This document shows positions 20,651 to 30,730 of a stretch of DNA of 64,000 nucleotides, piece by piece. Below the pieces are notes generated by a model, which did no database searches, was not told the origin of the DNA, and saw only the letters and a program-made list of their open reading frames with translations. The position numbers and the translations under genes were made by a program. The stretch is from Phytophthora colocasiae. Taxonomy: Eukaryota > Oomycota > Peronosporomycetes > Peronosporales > Peronosporaceae. Location: the NCBI GenBank assembly GCA_018806915.1, contig JAGKQI010000090.1:2356001-2420000 (forward strand), written 5' to 3'. The stretch's first letter is position 1. Each line of letters opens with the position of its first letter.

Positions 20651-20943
20651 GATACCGTCTCCAAGGTGTTTACGGGGAGTTTCCGAAAGCCGAAGCAGTA
20701 AACGACGTTCTGCACTATGCTGTCAAAAATTCCACCATGCTCTTGCGTGAGAAGTGAAGCAGGCACTTGCGGGTTCAGAAGTACTGTCAATTTTGTCACC
20801 GACTTCGAGGAGTGGGTCTTCTCGAGAAGTCTGGATGATAGAATTGAGCATTACCTGTGGTGATGCAGTGCAAGGGGGGGGAGGCTTGACGTGTCAATAA
20901 GGAAACCAAGTGAGTAAAACATACACAACCATTGATTTCCTTG

Positions 20944-22580
20944 TTAAGCAGTAGCGGCAGCAGCGGGAGCGTCCACACCAACCTCTAGTAGTACACTCTC
21001 ACTGCCGCTGGTACTATTAAACTCACGCAACCGATCAAGGTACGCCATCGCAGCTCCATTGCACCAGGATTTGAGCTGGAAGTTGCCCTCGAAGAAGGCG
21101 CAGTGGCTGCCTTCGCCCGTAGTCACCAGCATGGCCTTAGGTTTCCTGTGGAACTCATCGTATGGAATCGTCTCCTTCGTGCACACAGGGTCATCTAGAG
21201 CGTTAATGCACAGCAGCGGCATCTTGAGGTTGTCTATGTCGCGCATGGGGTTGTTCACCTTCCAGTAGGACTCTAGGTTCTCGTATCCATGCATCTTCAT
21301 GTACACGTGGCGGTCGAACTCACTGATACTCGTGGCTTTCAACGCTCCAGCCACATCGACGACATCCTCCAACTCGTTCTTGTGTCGAAGCAGGAACGAC
21401 TTAAGAGTGAACGTCATGAGGAAATTATACACGGGGTTGATCTTACCACGACAAAAGAGGTCGAAGGCGTTGTACCCGGGCGAGATCAACACTCCAGCAC
21501 GAAGGTGTGAATTGTCTCCAAGTTCACACAGATAACTGCACAAAAGGCCGGCTCCAGCAGAACAACCGATACCGTAGAGTTCACTGTCTGGAAATGTTTT
21601 CTCCACGTGGGCAATGGCCTCTTCCAGGTCCCGGACACATCCAAAGGCCTGGAGCTTTGGTGTCGAGAGTTTCATCCCTCCGTGGCCTCGTTTATTGAAC
21701 ACCACAGGGCGATAACCATGAGCCAGAGCTTCAGCACACAGTGAACGCATGTTTTCACTGCAGCCCACGAGTCCGTGCATGATAATGGCAATGGGAGAGT
21801 CATCTGCCAAAGGTTTTGCCATTGCCACTGAAGTCTCAAGGGCCCAATCCAAAGAGGCCTGACCACCATCTTTGAACGTTAACACGTCTCTCTTGTACTT
21901 GACAGGGGATTGAGGCACCAGAAACGTCAGGAAACATTGAATATGTCCATTTGTCCACCATGTAGGTGTATACTTGTCCAGCATGGGCTGCAACGCCTGT
22001 AACAATGCAAACACCGCAAATAAGGTTAGACACAGTCCTAAAATACCATATTTACCGCATTATCACTTACCCCTGAAATGAACTCGTTTAACTCCGAGTC
22101 ACCGGCAATTATGCGCTTGGCTGCACCAGTGCGAGAGCCTACAATGCCTCTTGCGGCCAGTAACACGCAGCCGGAGATCAGTGTGGCCGCAGCAGTCGCC
22201 AGCATACTCCTGCAACAAAGTGACATACATTCCTGTCGTTAGTGTTTGTCATGAAGTGAAAAAAAATGCAATAACCCGATTGGCACATTTGAGAATCGGC
22301 AAAACGCCACAGTGTCCACGTTGAAAAGAAAACAACGGGCACGCGGAAAGTTGCCATTGAGTGTCTAACCCGATGATTTGCGTGAGCGATGCAATAGCCA
22401 AAATGGCAAAGATACTCACTCTTTCGAGGCTGTTGTAGCCACCATAGTGCTCAACATAATAGTGCCGCTGCTTCGGTCAGTGGCCTGCGTCGCCTCCGCC
22501 CTTTTGTGTTCTGCAACGCGTGAACGGAAGTGCCGCAATAGCGACCATCCGGCCGTGCATCCGGTAGTTTCTTTTTCCAT
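20944..22580 (-). CDS. ABHD1/ABHD3-type alpha/beta hydrolase, three exons
   Basis: Exons 22,580-22,420, 22,209-22,071 and 21,996-20,944 join in frame through GT-AG introns of 210 and 74 bp to give 450 aa, the usual length for this family. A hydrophobic segment near residue 55 (MLATAAATLISGCVLLAARG) suggests a membrane anchor. Next come the WWTNGH motif, the oxyanion region IIMHGLVGCSENM, and GHGG. A nucleophile elbow-like GIGCSAGA has Ser in the middle, and the catalytic acid and His are in LDDPVC and GSHCAFFEG. Relatives are phospholipases or acyl-ester hydrolases at membranes. The GTG-initiated frame at 22,014 is only exon 3 with intron sequence in front. Confidence 0.88.
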
Positions 22581-22602
22581 GGCGAGCAACGACGGGGAAT
22601 CA

Positions 22603-22620
22603 GACAATTTGCATAGTGAA
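22603..22620 (-). promoter_or_regulatory. Initiator of the ABHD gene
   Basis: On the minus strand TTCACTATGCAAATTGTC fits the oomycete initiator plus CAAATT element and lies 23 bp before the ATG at 22,580. This supports that ATG. Confidence 0.5.
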
Positions 22621-22639
22621 ACCAAGTAAATAAAAGTGC

Positions 22640-23555
22640 TTAACGGCCAAGGACTCGGAAATGGATCCGCTGGTCAGAACCAGTGCGAACGCGAAATCTG
22701 TCGCCACGCAGCCGACGTGGCCTTTGCTGCCATGTACTACATGTAGTACGTGGCACCGATGCAAAAAGCACTAGATGTACATATATGTATGTACTCCTCT
22801 TTGGGCCGTTGCTCTCCCTCCTTGCCAATTAAAACATTCATGCAATGATGAAACGTTGCGGATCAATTTTGCGATCTTCTAGCAAAAAGCAAGATACATT
22901 CTGCCAATGACGGTTTGCCACCGCATGCAGCAGTGATCTCGGGCATGTATCTGGTCGCAAAGGTGTGTGCGCCTTGATGTCGAGTGAGCCACTGCGAGTT
23001 CGGTGCAGATCTTTACAAAGAGGGCTTGCAGGTGTCTGCACAACTTAAGTACATGTATTTCTTATGGATAAACCTCAGTACAGCTAAAATTACATTTGAA
23101 AAGAAAATGGCTCCACAATTGAGTATGAAAATGAATCTCTATATACAGCAGTCGTCCAAGAGCTCTCTGATTCAGTTGGGCACGACGTGGTGATCCTAGC
23201 TCAACAAAAATGGCTTCGCGTCCGGCGTCTCTGCGTCGAGGCAGCGGAATCGGTTTTGCAAGTGATGCGTCTCGCCTTCATCAGCAGACCACCCGCGTGG
23301 CAACTTACCTACTTTTTCACTTTGGGCAATCTTTTCACTGGAAAGCCTCCCGCGGTTCAATCCGACGCCGATTTGATCTGTTTGACCGTTTTGGTTGCAA
23401 CGTTCTGACACCTTACTCTCTGTCACTACGGAATTTCACTCGTTTAGATTGAACTATTGGACTTTCGTGCTAATTGTCCTCAACTTCGTCAGCAAAACGT
23501 GGGAGAAACGTACGTAATTGTCTCGACAGCGCACGATTTCGCAGCCGAGGTCGAG
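22640..23555. other. Intergenic, one doubtful small ORF
   Basis: No clear gene. An 80-codon ORF at 23,210-23,452 (+) begins in a good context (CAACAAAAATGGCT) and is Arg/Ser/Phe-rich, but it has no recognisable domain and no second copy to compare with. The stretch otherwise holds a few short AT-rich repeats. Confidence 0.4.
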
Positions 23556-23604
23556 TTGCATGGCTCTCACCCAGCAGACCCGGGTTCGAGTCCCGGTGTG
23601 GGAA
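23556..23604 (+). tRNA. tRNA-Glu(CTC)-like 3' half, probable pseudogene or SINE head
   Basis: The sequence contains an anticodon loop CTCTCAC (anticodon CTC at 23,566-23,568) and a complete T arm, CCGGG-TTCGAGT-CCCGG, with the B-box GGTTCGAGTCC. It ends with the acceptor strand TGTGGGAA. The matching 5' acceptor strand TTCCCACA and a proper D arm are not found upstream, so a functional tRNA is unlikely. It could be a tRNA-derived SINE remnant. It lies 235 bp before the first tyrosine-recombinase element. Confidence 0.5.
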
Positions 23605-23839
23605 CCTGTACTTAACGTGCGTCTGGACGGTACTATACCGTGCCAGTTTGGATGAAGCGTCTCGAAGTGTTTATCAACGAGAAACAATGGAATCCAGTTT
23701 TCCGGATCCTCGAGGATCGACAATTTAGCGACCAGATTAGTGGCTGTAGCGGAGCCGAACTCAACAGCCTTAGGTCAGTTTCAGATTTTCTCTAAGCTAA
23801 TAACCTCGACCTCAGCTCCCTTCACCTTCGGATCTCGGA

Positions 23840-24886
23840 ATGACGACTATATCCTACTACTACCTCAAACCTGGGACGCTCGAAACGTCTGGCTTCTTCT
23901 ACGGCTCGGCCGAGCAAGACGGTTCAGACCTCGGTGCGGAGATCCGCGTGAAACGTGTCGCCAGCTGTCGCTGGAGAGAACTAGATACCTACTCGGCAGA
24001 GGTTCCTGTCTCCGCGGTGAAACATCGAGAGGTTTCGGAAGAAGAGGCCTACAATGGTGTTGGAACGTACGTTGGAAGCTGTGTGTGCGTTGCGCATCGC
24101 TGGAATGGCGGTGTGGAACGCTGGACCTACGTTGTAGTGACTGGCTTCAAATGGAGTGCCCTGGTAGATCGACGTATACTTCACATCACCGCGGCGGAAG
24201 GCAACTTCGAGTTCATCTATGAGGCTGAGCTCCTACAAGACCTAGCAGCGGAAACCTACGCTATGCGGCTGTGCAACGGGAAGTCAACCCTGTCCGTGAT
24301 GCCGACGGAAATGCGTTCGATCCACGAAGCTGCCTACAAACTGTTCAATGCACGTGGTCGATCTGCTGTCCGATCGGTCGCCACGATTTGCGAGAGGTTA
24401 GAGCTGGATACTGTGGAAGAGACGGGTGTTGTACCATTGTTCGACATTTCCAAAATGGAAGTGTCTCACGTGTCGGCCAAATATATTTTGGACTTCATCT
24501 TTTATCATGACGGAAGGCGACAAATTCCCGCCACAATAAAGTTGGGTGGGTCAGTCTTCGAAGAACCAGCGGAGGAGGCCGTGCCAGAGGTCACTGCTGT
24601 AGAGGTGAATTCAGCAAGCTCTCGTAGTCCTCTCCGAGAACAGACCGGCACCGAATTAGACCCTCTCGAAGAATCCGATGATGATAGCGAGGAAGGTATT
24701 CGAGGTGGAATCAGCTCAGCAGCGCGAGCGACCGTCAAAAGAGCGCGCGAGGGCGACCTCATTGACTTTAGTATTCGCGCTCAGGCTCGCCCCCGCCGCG
24801 AAGCGAGAGAACAGGCTACCCATGGACTGCAGCAAAGCCTCCTTGACGGTGGCCAAGACGACAGCGATTTAAAATTTCATGCATGA
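23840..24886 (+). CDS. Gag-like ORF of element 1
   Basis: A 348-aa open frame with a globular N-terminal half, an acidic linker (LDPLEESDDDSEEG) and a basic C-terminus (RAQARPRREARE). No zinc knuckle is visible. By position, and by weak resemblance to the first ORF of element 2 (34,157), it is the gag-like protein. It overlaps the next ORF by the ATGA at 24,883-24,886, a coupled stop-start arrangement. Confidence 0.6.
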   Translation: MTTISYYYLKPGTLETSGFFYGSAEQDGSDLGAEIRVKRVASCRWRELDTYSAEVPVSAVKHREVSEEEAYNGVGTYVGSCVCVAHRWNGGVERWTYVVVTGFKWSALVDRRILHITAAEGNFEFIYEAELLQDLAAETYAMRLCNGKSTLSVMPTEMRSIHEAAYKLFNARGRSAVRSVATICERLELDTVEETGVVPLFDISKMEVSHVSAKYILDFIFYHDGRRQIPATIKLGGSVFEEPAEEAVPEVTAVEVNSASSRSPLREQTGTELDPLEESDDDSEEGIRGGISSAARATVKRAREGDLIDFSIRAQARPRREAREQATHGLQQSLLDGGQDDSDLKFHA

Positions 24887-25458
24887 TCACTCTGTTTGCC
24901 AGAGCCACTGAAAGTACTGGAAAAGGGCAGTTTCGTGCGACCAGGTTGCGGAATACAGTGCACCAAGCCATTGTCAACGGTACGTATATGCACATGAACT
25001 CACAGTTATTCGTTGAGCACTTGCAGGCACAAACTGAGCTGCTAGCGTTTCTGCCGCACCCCGCGGTGTTAAAAGGGTTCTACGCTTGGGAATTTGGAAC
25101 GAGGGGATTGTCGTTATTACATTTTTCGCGGCTGGATGTAAGCTCCAGGCGTCAATTACTGGGCAAGTATGACATGTGTGATTTCTCCAGCGGAAACAGC
25201 CTACCATCGGTTTCTCAGGCTCTCAATTTGGATGACATTCTGGCAGCGTTGGATGTACTGTCCCTCCTGGTTGATGAGGTCTATCAAGTATTCGTCGGAG
25301 AGGTAGTCACAGCGGCAAGAAAGTTCCTTCTTCGCCAGAAAAGGCTTCGAGCGGTCGTGGACTCTGAAGCATTGGCTGATCTGGTGTTCTGGATTGACGA
25401 GAGACTGGAAAAGGTCCGGACATTAATTGTTCTAGGCTCCTGTGACGGCTGTAAATAA
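24883..25458 (+). CDS. Second small ORF of element 1
   Basis: A 191-aa open frame beginning in the ATGA overlap with the gag-like ORF. It is mostly helical in appearance (LNLDDILAALDVLSLLVDEVYQVFVGEVVTAARKFL is one long amphipathic region) and may be the C-terminal part of gag. A short CCH-like segment follows in another frame near 25,690-25,735 (KFLASCHGRGSQCAF), similar to the C-x-C segment of element 2's gag at about 32,510. Sequence from 25,459 to 26,770 is Ser/Pro/Gln-rich and not clearly coding. Confidence 0.45.
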   Translation: MITLFARATESTGKGQFRATRLRNTVHQAIVNGTYMHMNSQLFVEHLQAQTELLAFLPHPAVLKGFYAWEFGTRGLSLLHFSRLDVSSRRQLLGKYDMCDFSSGNSLPSVSQALNLDDILAALDVLSLLVDEVYQVFVGEVVTAARKFLLRQKRLRAVVDSEALADLVFWIDERLEKVRTLIVLGSCDGCK

Positions 25459-26814
25459 ATCCAGAGCGAATTCAATGTGGCGCATGAGTCCTACGTCCAG
25501 GTGCAAAATATCATCTACGAACGACAACTCGCACGGCTCGAGCACTCACAATGAAACTCAAAACCTGCCTTGGCGAATAGGGCTACTAGTCGTGATCGTG
25601 GTCGTCACGGCGCAGGAGCGAGGCTGGTTCCTGAGCACATTCTGGAGGCGCTCCCCAGTCAAGACGGGAAAAGGCTTTGTATGAAGTTCCTCGCGAGTTG
25701 CCATGGTCGTGGCTCACAATGCGCCTTTAGCTACCGCGGTTACTTCCGCCCTCGACAACTCCCTGCAGCCGTGAAGGATTTCATCAATGCCACGTATGGG
25801 GGGCTCAAGGCTGAACTCCGGGACTTGTGAGGTGAGGAAAATGCGGCTCACGTGCAGGATAACTCAAAAGAGTCTCACTCGAGTGTGTACCACACGGTAG
25901 CGACCAGTACAACGAGCAGCTACACTGATGCACGATGTGTTGATCAGCAAGATCACTTCTCCGCGTCGTCGGGTTTCAATTCGGGCAAGGCGATGATCAT
26001 GCGATCGGCGGAATCACGATCCCCACCAACAACCTTAATTGAGCAAAATTCGTCTCAGTTTGGGCGGTTAGTGCCGACTCTGTGTCGCGCACTACACCGG
26101 GCACCGTCCATCCCGCAACCATCAGTTCAAGCCAGCCTGCCACAGTCGACGGGGCTCTGCCTGTCACTGTCGGCCCAAACAACAATGCTACGGTCAGCTC
26201 AGCTACACTCGCTACCGTCAGCAGGGTCACTGTCTGTGCTAAGGAAAGCAACTCACCCGGCTCAGCCATTCCAGTCACGATCGGATGCATCTTCTGTGTC
26301 CCTGTTGACGCAGCAAACAGCTCCACAGTCGGCGGCACTTCGATTGCCACTGTCGGCAGTACCACAGTCAGCACCATCACAGCCGGTCCTGATAGTACCA
26401 CCACAGTCAGTGCGACTAAGGACGATACCCGAAGTGCAGGTCGGGACACCAGGGCCAACGCGGAGTAACGTGCATCGCGCAGCAGCAAGCGGGACGTTAC
26501 GGCCGTCGCAATCCCGATCTTGCACGAGGTTACAGAGTGGGGCGAAGGGAAGCCGCCCGTCACACGAACTCTCGACTCCCCGACTCGCGACCCAGGGTGA
26601 CTTCGTGGCCCACCTCGCCAAGAGCCAGGATCGAAGTGTCCGGGCACAGTTAGTGCAGATACACCACCGGAAAACTGCTGGGGAACGACTGCTTCAACAG
26701 GAGCTGGCTCGCTACAACGTCCCATTCCCTAGTTTCTACCCTACGACGCGCCCGAACACAGTACCTGCACGTTATGAGCTGGATATGTCCAAGCAAGCTG
26801 CCTAGAGTGCATAC

Positions 26815-27660
26815 TTGCGCCGTTCGGGCACGCAGGTTGCCGACTTTATTCGCCTCCTGCGCGGGAAATGTGACGCAGACCCTGCTCCCAACAAAGCCTT
26901 ACATGTGCCAGTTGACGATCCTTCATGGATATCGTATCGATTTGCATCCCACTGGGCGGACATTGTCAGGCACGGAGTCACACCGAGGTGGCACCACGCC
27001 CCCCCCCCCTCCCCAAGTGTGTCCTCCCTCCAACCACGGATCTGCTCGCCGGGCATTGAATGCTCTGGTCAAGAACATTAGAAAAGGTCAAGACGAGGAT
27101 CGTTACCTTGTTCTCGACATTGACTTGGTTCACAGTCTCGATGGGATATTCTGCAGCCCGTTCGGGGCAGTACCAAAGGATGACAGGCCGTTGAGTGAGG
27201 ATGCACGTGTTATTCACGATCTTTCCCTAGAGGTGAATCGATCAACGACTTCTCTGTGCCACTGGACGAGATCGACATCAGCTATGACGGAGCCAGAGCA
27301 ATTGCTTCGCGTATTGAGGAGGTGGAGCGCGAGTTTCCTGGCCTTTCGCGTATGATGTCAGGAGATGTCAATGGCGTTTTCCGCCATATACCTCTGCATG
27401 CAGATCACTGCTGCAAGTTTGCTGGAACGATCCCCGAACTGGGGATTCTTGTAGTGGATTTGTGCTGCCCGTTCGGCTGGCGAAACTCACCGGCATCATA
27501 CACTGTTGCTGGTGGAGCCATTAACCATTTGTACTCGTCGTCGAAACCGCGCTGGCCTGGACAACCTCCGTGCGGAGCCTCGCGCTGTGACGGGAAAGTA
27601 TGGTGCGACGATCACAATTGCGTAGAACCGGACATTGGAACGCGACTAGCCCGGAGCTGA
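26815..27660 (+). pseudogene. Reverse transcriptase of element 1, frameshifted
   Basis: Across at least two frames the sequence reads DFIRLLRGKCDADPAPNKALHVP, then NALVKNIRKGQDEDRYLVLD, FCSPFGAVPK, and finally SGDVNGVFRHIP, DLCCPFGWRNSP and KVWCDDHNC, the DIRS-type catalytic DD. The same segments are intact in one frame in element 2. After DDHNC the sequence jumps within about 70 codons to the recombinase, so roughly 0.9 kb covering RNase H is deleted. Frame breaks occur near 27,075 and 27,230. A C10 run at 26,999-27,010 lies close to the first break. Confidence 0.75.
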
Positions 27661-27729
27661 GAACGTTATGGCAGACGCTGGCAGCCGTGTCTGGCAGTCA
27701 GAGGTCAAGGCTCAAGCTTTTACTAACTT

Positions 27730-28782
27730 GTGTGCTGGTTGGACACAGGTTACCATCCCCGCGAGCTCGCGCAAACTCTTGCAGGTCTGGGAGCGTTACT
27801 CCGAGCAGGAGCTCTGGCCGGATCCTCACGGGTAGCTTACTCACGGGCATGGGCTCAATGGATATCGTGGTGCCAGTTTATGCAGTATTCACCATGGCTT
27901 CCGCGGGACGCAACTTCGGAATCTTCCGCTCAACTTGGCGCCTTCGCGGTCTTCTTGTGGAAATTTGGTATGAACCGCCGACAGCAGGGCAATTCTTATG
28001 GTACAATCTGTTCTAAGTTGTGCGCGATACGATGGCGTCATCGGTTTGAACAAGGCTAAAACCCTGGACTGACTGCCCAACACGCGCTGCTGCTACGCGG
28101 CATTCGCCGTTTCACAAGCCCCGTTGTTAAGCAACAACCGTTGTCGCCGAGCTTATTGCGACGGATCCACAGTAACCTGGATGTACACCGGACCGAGCAC
28201 CAGCTCCTGTGGGGTGGATTACTACTGGCCTATTCCTTCCTACTCCGTCGGTCAGAGTATCTGTACATTGGTAAAAAGTACCAACCCTTCGTGCTCCGTC
28301 TCAGCGACATCCAATTCTGCGGGAGTGAAGGACAAGAGGTGAAACCACGGAAGGCAGAGATTGTGGGAATTTTATTGAGAGGGGCTAAGAACAACCAGTT
28401 CGGACTAGGAGAATTTCGGTTCCAGCACGCGTCTGGCGACCCGATATTGTGCCCAGTGCGAGCCGCTCGCTGGAAAAAGAAGGCGGCCAAAGTAATTGGA
28501 ACACGACCCGAGGAGCCTGCCCTCAAGTTTGGCAAAAGAGGCGGTATTTCATCAAGTCTAATGGCAAGGATAATCAAGAGCTCGGCGTCAGAAGCGGGAC
28601 TAGATCCAGCACGTTTCTCTACTCATTCTGTCAGAATTGGCGGTGCGACAAAGCTGCTCAATTCAGGAGCGGACCGACTGGTGATTAAACTGCTCGGAAG
28701 ATGGCTGTCCTCGTGTTTCGAAGATTATCCAGTCCTGACATCCGAGGGCACCGCTGGTCTGCCCAAGTTGATGTGCCAGTGA
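27730..28782 (+). pseudogene. Tyrosine recombinase of element 1, one nonsense codon
   Basis: The two halves lie in the same frame, separated only by the TAA at 28,057-28,059. The N-terminal half resembles the SAM-like core-binding domain (SRVAYSRAWAQWISWCQFM). The catalytic half has LLRRSEY with the first Arg, a Lys-containing KNNQFG turn, THSVRIGGAT with His and the second Arg, and LGRWLSSCFEDY with the nucleophilic Tyr. All catalytic residues are present, so the stop is the only visible lesion in this domain. These recombinases integrate the circular cDNA of Ngaro/DIRS elements. Confidence 0.8.
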
Positions 28783-29070
28783 GCTGCGTTCAGCAATTTC
28801 TATGTGGGGCACCTCCACGCCACTCCCAGGCAAGGGATAATGTACTTCTAGCCCCACGAGATGATCCTTGGAAAGCCGTGATCGAGCACAAGTGAACATT
28901 TTTCCATACTGGAGACGCTATCTTCGAGCAGTTGATCGATCGACCATTTTCGCAACTGTTGCTATGATTTCTGCTGCTCTTGCTCACGTGTGCAACTCCC
29001 TGGATCTCCTCAACTCTAGCTTCACGTCGTTCGTCTCTAAGTTTACTTCTTTAAACAACGAGGTCACCTT
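28783..29070 (+). other. 3' flank of element 1, no recognised gene
   Basis: An open frame from 28,868 runs through this stretch, across the X repeat and into the B repeat of element 2, ending at 29,227. It is Ser/Ala/Thr-rich and not recognised. Because it spans a repeat junction, its 3' part is probably not a real gene. Confidence 0.4.
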
Positions 29071-29174
29071 CGTAAAGACCGCGACCAGGTGCTTTGAGAT
29101 GCCCTTTCCGTCGACACCCTCCAAGAAGGCCCGGTCTTACTTAGCCGCATTCGACGCATCGGCTGCGCAGGATA
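29071..29174 (+). repeat. X repeat, left copy
   Basis: 104 bp beginning CGTAAAGACCGCGACC and ending CTGCGCAGGATA. It abuts B2 of element 2 and recurs, in the same orientation and with about four differences, at 34,341-34,444 against A1. Its origin (target duplication, or a part of the element) is unclear. Confidence 0.8.
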
Positions 29175-29397
29175 GGGGGCAAATCGACTGTATTGGTTTG
29201 CCTCAGCCACTTTCGAGGGCGTGGTGAGGCGGGTTTGCAGCTCGTTGCAGAAAGCAAAATGAGTGCCGTGAATCGCTGTCGCTCCTTCCTACCTAACCAT
29301 AGTACTTCTATACCTCAGATTCTTACCGCCTATCGGAAAACAGATCGTCCTATCGGATGATCTCCATTTCCTCACGCGTCCAGCTTTGAATGTTGAA

Positions 29398-29446
29398 GGG
29401 GGCAAATCGACTGTATTGGTTTGCCTCAGCCACTTTCGAGGGCGTG
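29398..29446 (-). repeat. B1 split direct repeat
   Basis: 49 bp starting GGGGGCAAATCGACTG on the plus strand, identical to B2 at 29,175-29,223. It lies 28 bp from A2. Identity over the full length suggests recent activity or conversion. Confidence 0.85.
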
Positions 29447-29479
29447 CCTAGCGGCCCCCCCCCATATTGATGCTTGGAC

Positions 29480-30730
29480 GCCCTTGATATTGATGAGGGA
29501 CAACCATGCGCCGTGAGAGGTCCGTTGTTGCAGTAGCGTTTTGTAGCGGGTACTCCTCGAAACACCGCGAAATCCATCGACCCAGTAGTTTTATTGACAG
29601 GCTGTCAGCCTTGCCGGAGAGGAGAGCAGTAGCCCCTCCACTTCGCAGGGAATGTGTTGAGTAATTTGAGGGTTCTACACCTGCTCGCCTAGGAGCCTCT
29701 TGAGCACTCCTGCCACCGCTTCGGACGTAAGATCCGCACAGAGATGCGGATGTTAAGCAAATCCGAGCTCTCGTCGAGCATGAAGCAAGTACTTGAGCGC
29801 CAGAACGGGGCAGAGTAATCGGTCACCGGACCGATGCATCGTCCTCCATGCCCCTCGTCCATACTGATCATTCTTTGCACCACACAAACCGATAGTGACT
29901 GCTGTTGCCACGTCTTCAGACACAGGATTACCACGGCCATCCGAGAAAAAGGTGTCCTCCGTCTTGAGACAGTAGAAATGGCGCTGCCTACCGACGAGTA
30001 AATACTCGGAGCGCCGGAGCAAGATAAAGTAGCCGATGAGGACGCTGCCTCATAGAAGACGGTGTCGCGGGAGGTCCAGGCGAAGCGAACGACGAAGAAT
30101 CCGGAGAAATGCGGGCGTAACCGGAAAATTTTTCTTGATCGGGTCAAATAAGCGTTTAACTACCTGGAGTAGCACCTTAAGAAGCGGTGATCTTGATATT
30201 TCAACGTCGCAGTATCAACGGTGATACCAAAACACACTCGAAAGTTTCGTCTGAATAGTTAGATACTGGTTGTCGGTTCCTGAGGTATTCCATCCGTACC
30301 TCCAGAGGTAAATTGCGAAATACGCCAGTTTGTTGGAACTCGAACGGCTAGCGCTTTTCAACCAGGGGGACCAGTTCATGAACTGAGAGAATTCGGCCCA
30401 TTGCAACCAGTGCGTGTGATACTTGCTTGTTGTAGTCCGTGCGAGAGCTGCTCCGCACAAAGCAGTTCCCACACGCCTGAGAGATTGTCGAACGGCGGTC
30501 GAACCTCGACCTGTGACCATGAAGATGACAGCTTTCCCATAATGGATGGTTCTCAGTCCACGCTCGCGACCCCGCGTCCGCCATGTTGTTCTGTTTCCCG
30601 GCAATGTGCTCAGCTGAGAATGACAGTTTGTAGCTGATATCAGCGAGTGAAAGCAGTCTGTTATAGCACTGTACTGTCGGGTGTCGACTCGATCGCTTGG
30701 ATGCCCAAGCCACCGCACTTGTGTTGTCAA
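29480..30730 (-). pseudogene. Tyrosine recombinase of element 2, broken
   Basis: Minus-strand fragments in several frames cover the whole domain. A core-binding part (TSKYHTHWLQWAEFSQFM) is followed by the catalytic ILLRRSEYLLVG with the first Arg, then YSTHSLRSGGAT with His and the second Arg, and GRWISRCFEEY with Tyr. Lesions include a frame break after about 30,230, a TAA at about 29,750 and another shift near 29,675. All catalytic residues are still visible, which points to fairly recent inactivation. Confidence 0.75.

Larger units (their letters stand above)
23840..28782 (+). mobile_element. Tyrosine-recombinase retrotransposon (Ngaro/DIRS type), decayed copy 1
   Basis: The plus strand carries, in order, a gag-like ORF, a second small ORF, a Ser/Pro-rich stretch, reverse transcriptase and a tyrosine recombinase with HSVR and a C-terminal FEDY. 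There is no integrase, protease or LTR. RT has frameshifts, most of RNase H is deleted compared with copy 2, and the recombinase has one stop. Terminal repeats were not found, so the outer borders are those of the coding parts. Confidence 0.8.

Noticed and set aside
21997..22014. GTG start for the ABHD protein at 22,014
   Set aside because: These bases are the end of an intron (TTGTTACAG); splicing gives a full-length protein with a membrane segment.
23210..23452. 80-codon ORF with a good start context
   Set aside because: No domain, no duplicate and low-complexity composition; kept only as a mention in the intergenic entry.
28868..29227. 119-codon ORF downstream of element 1 as a gene
   Set aside because: It runs across the X and B2 repeat junctions, so its 3' part is repeat sequence.
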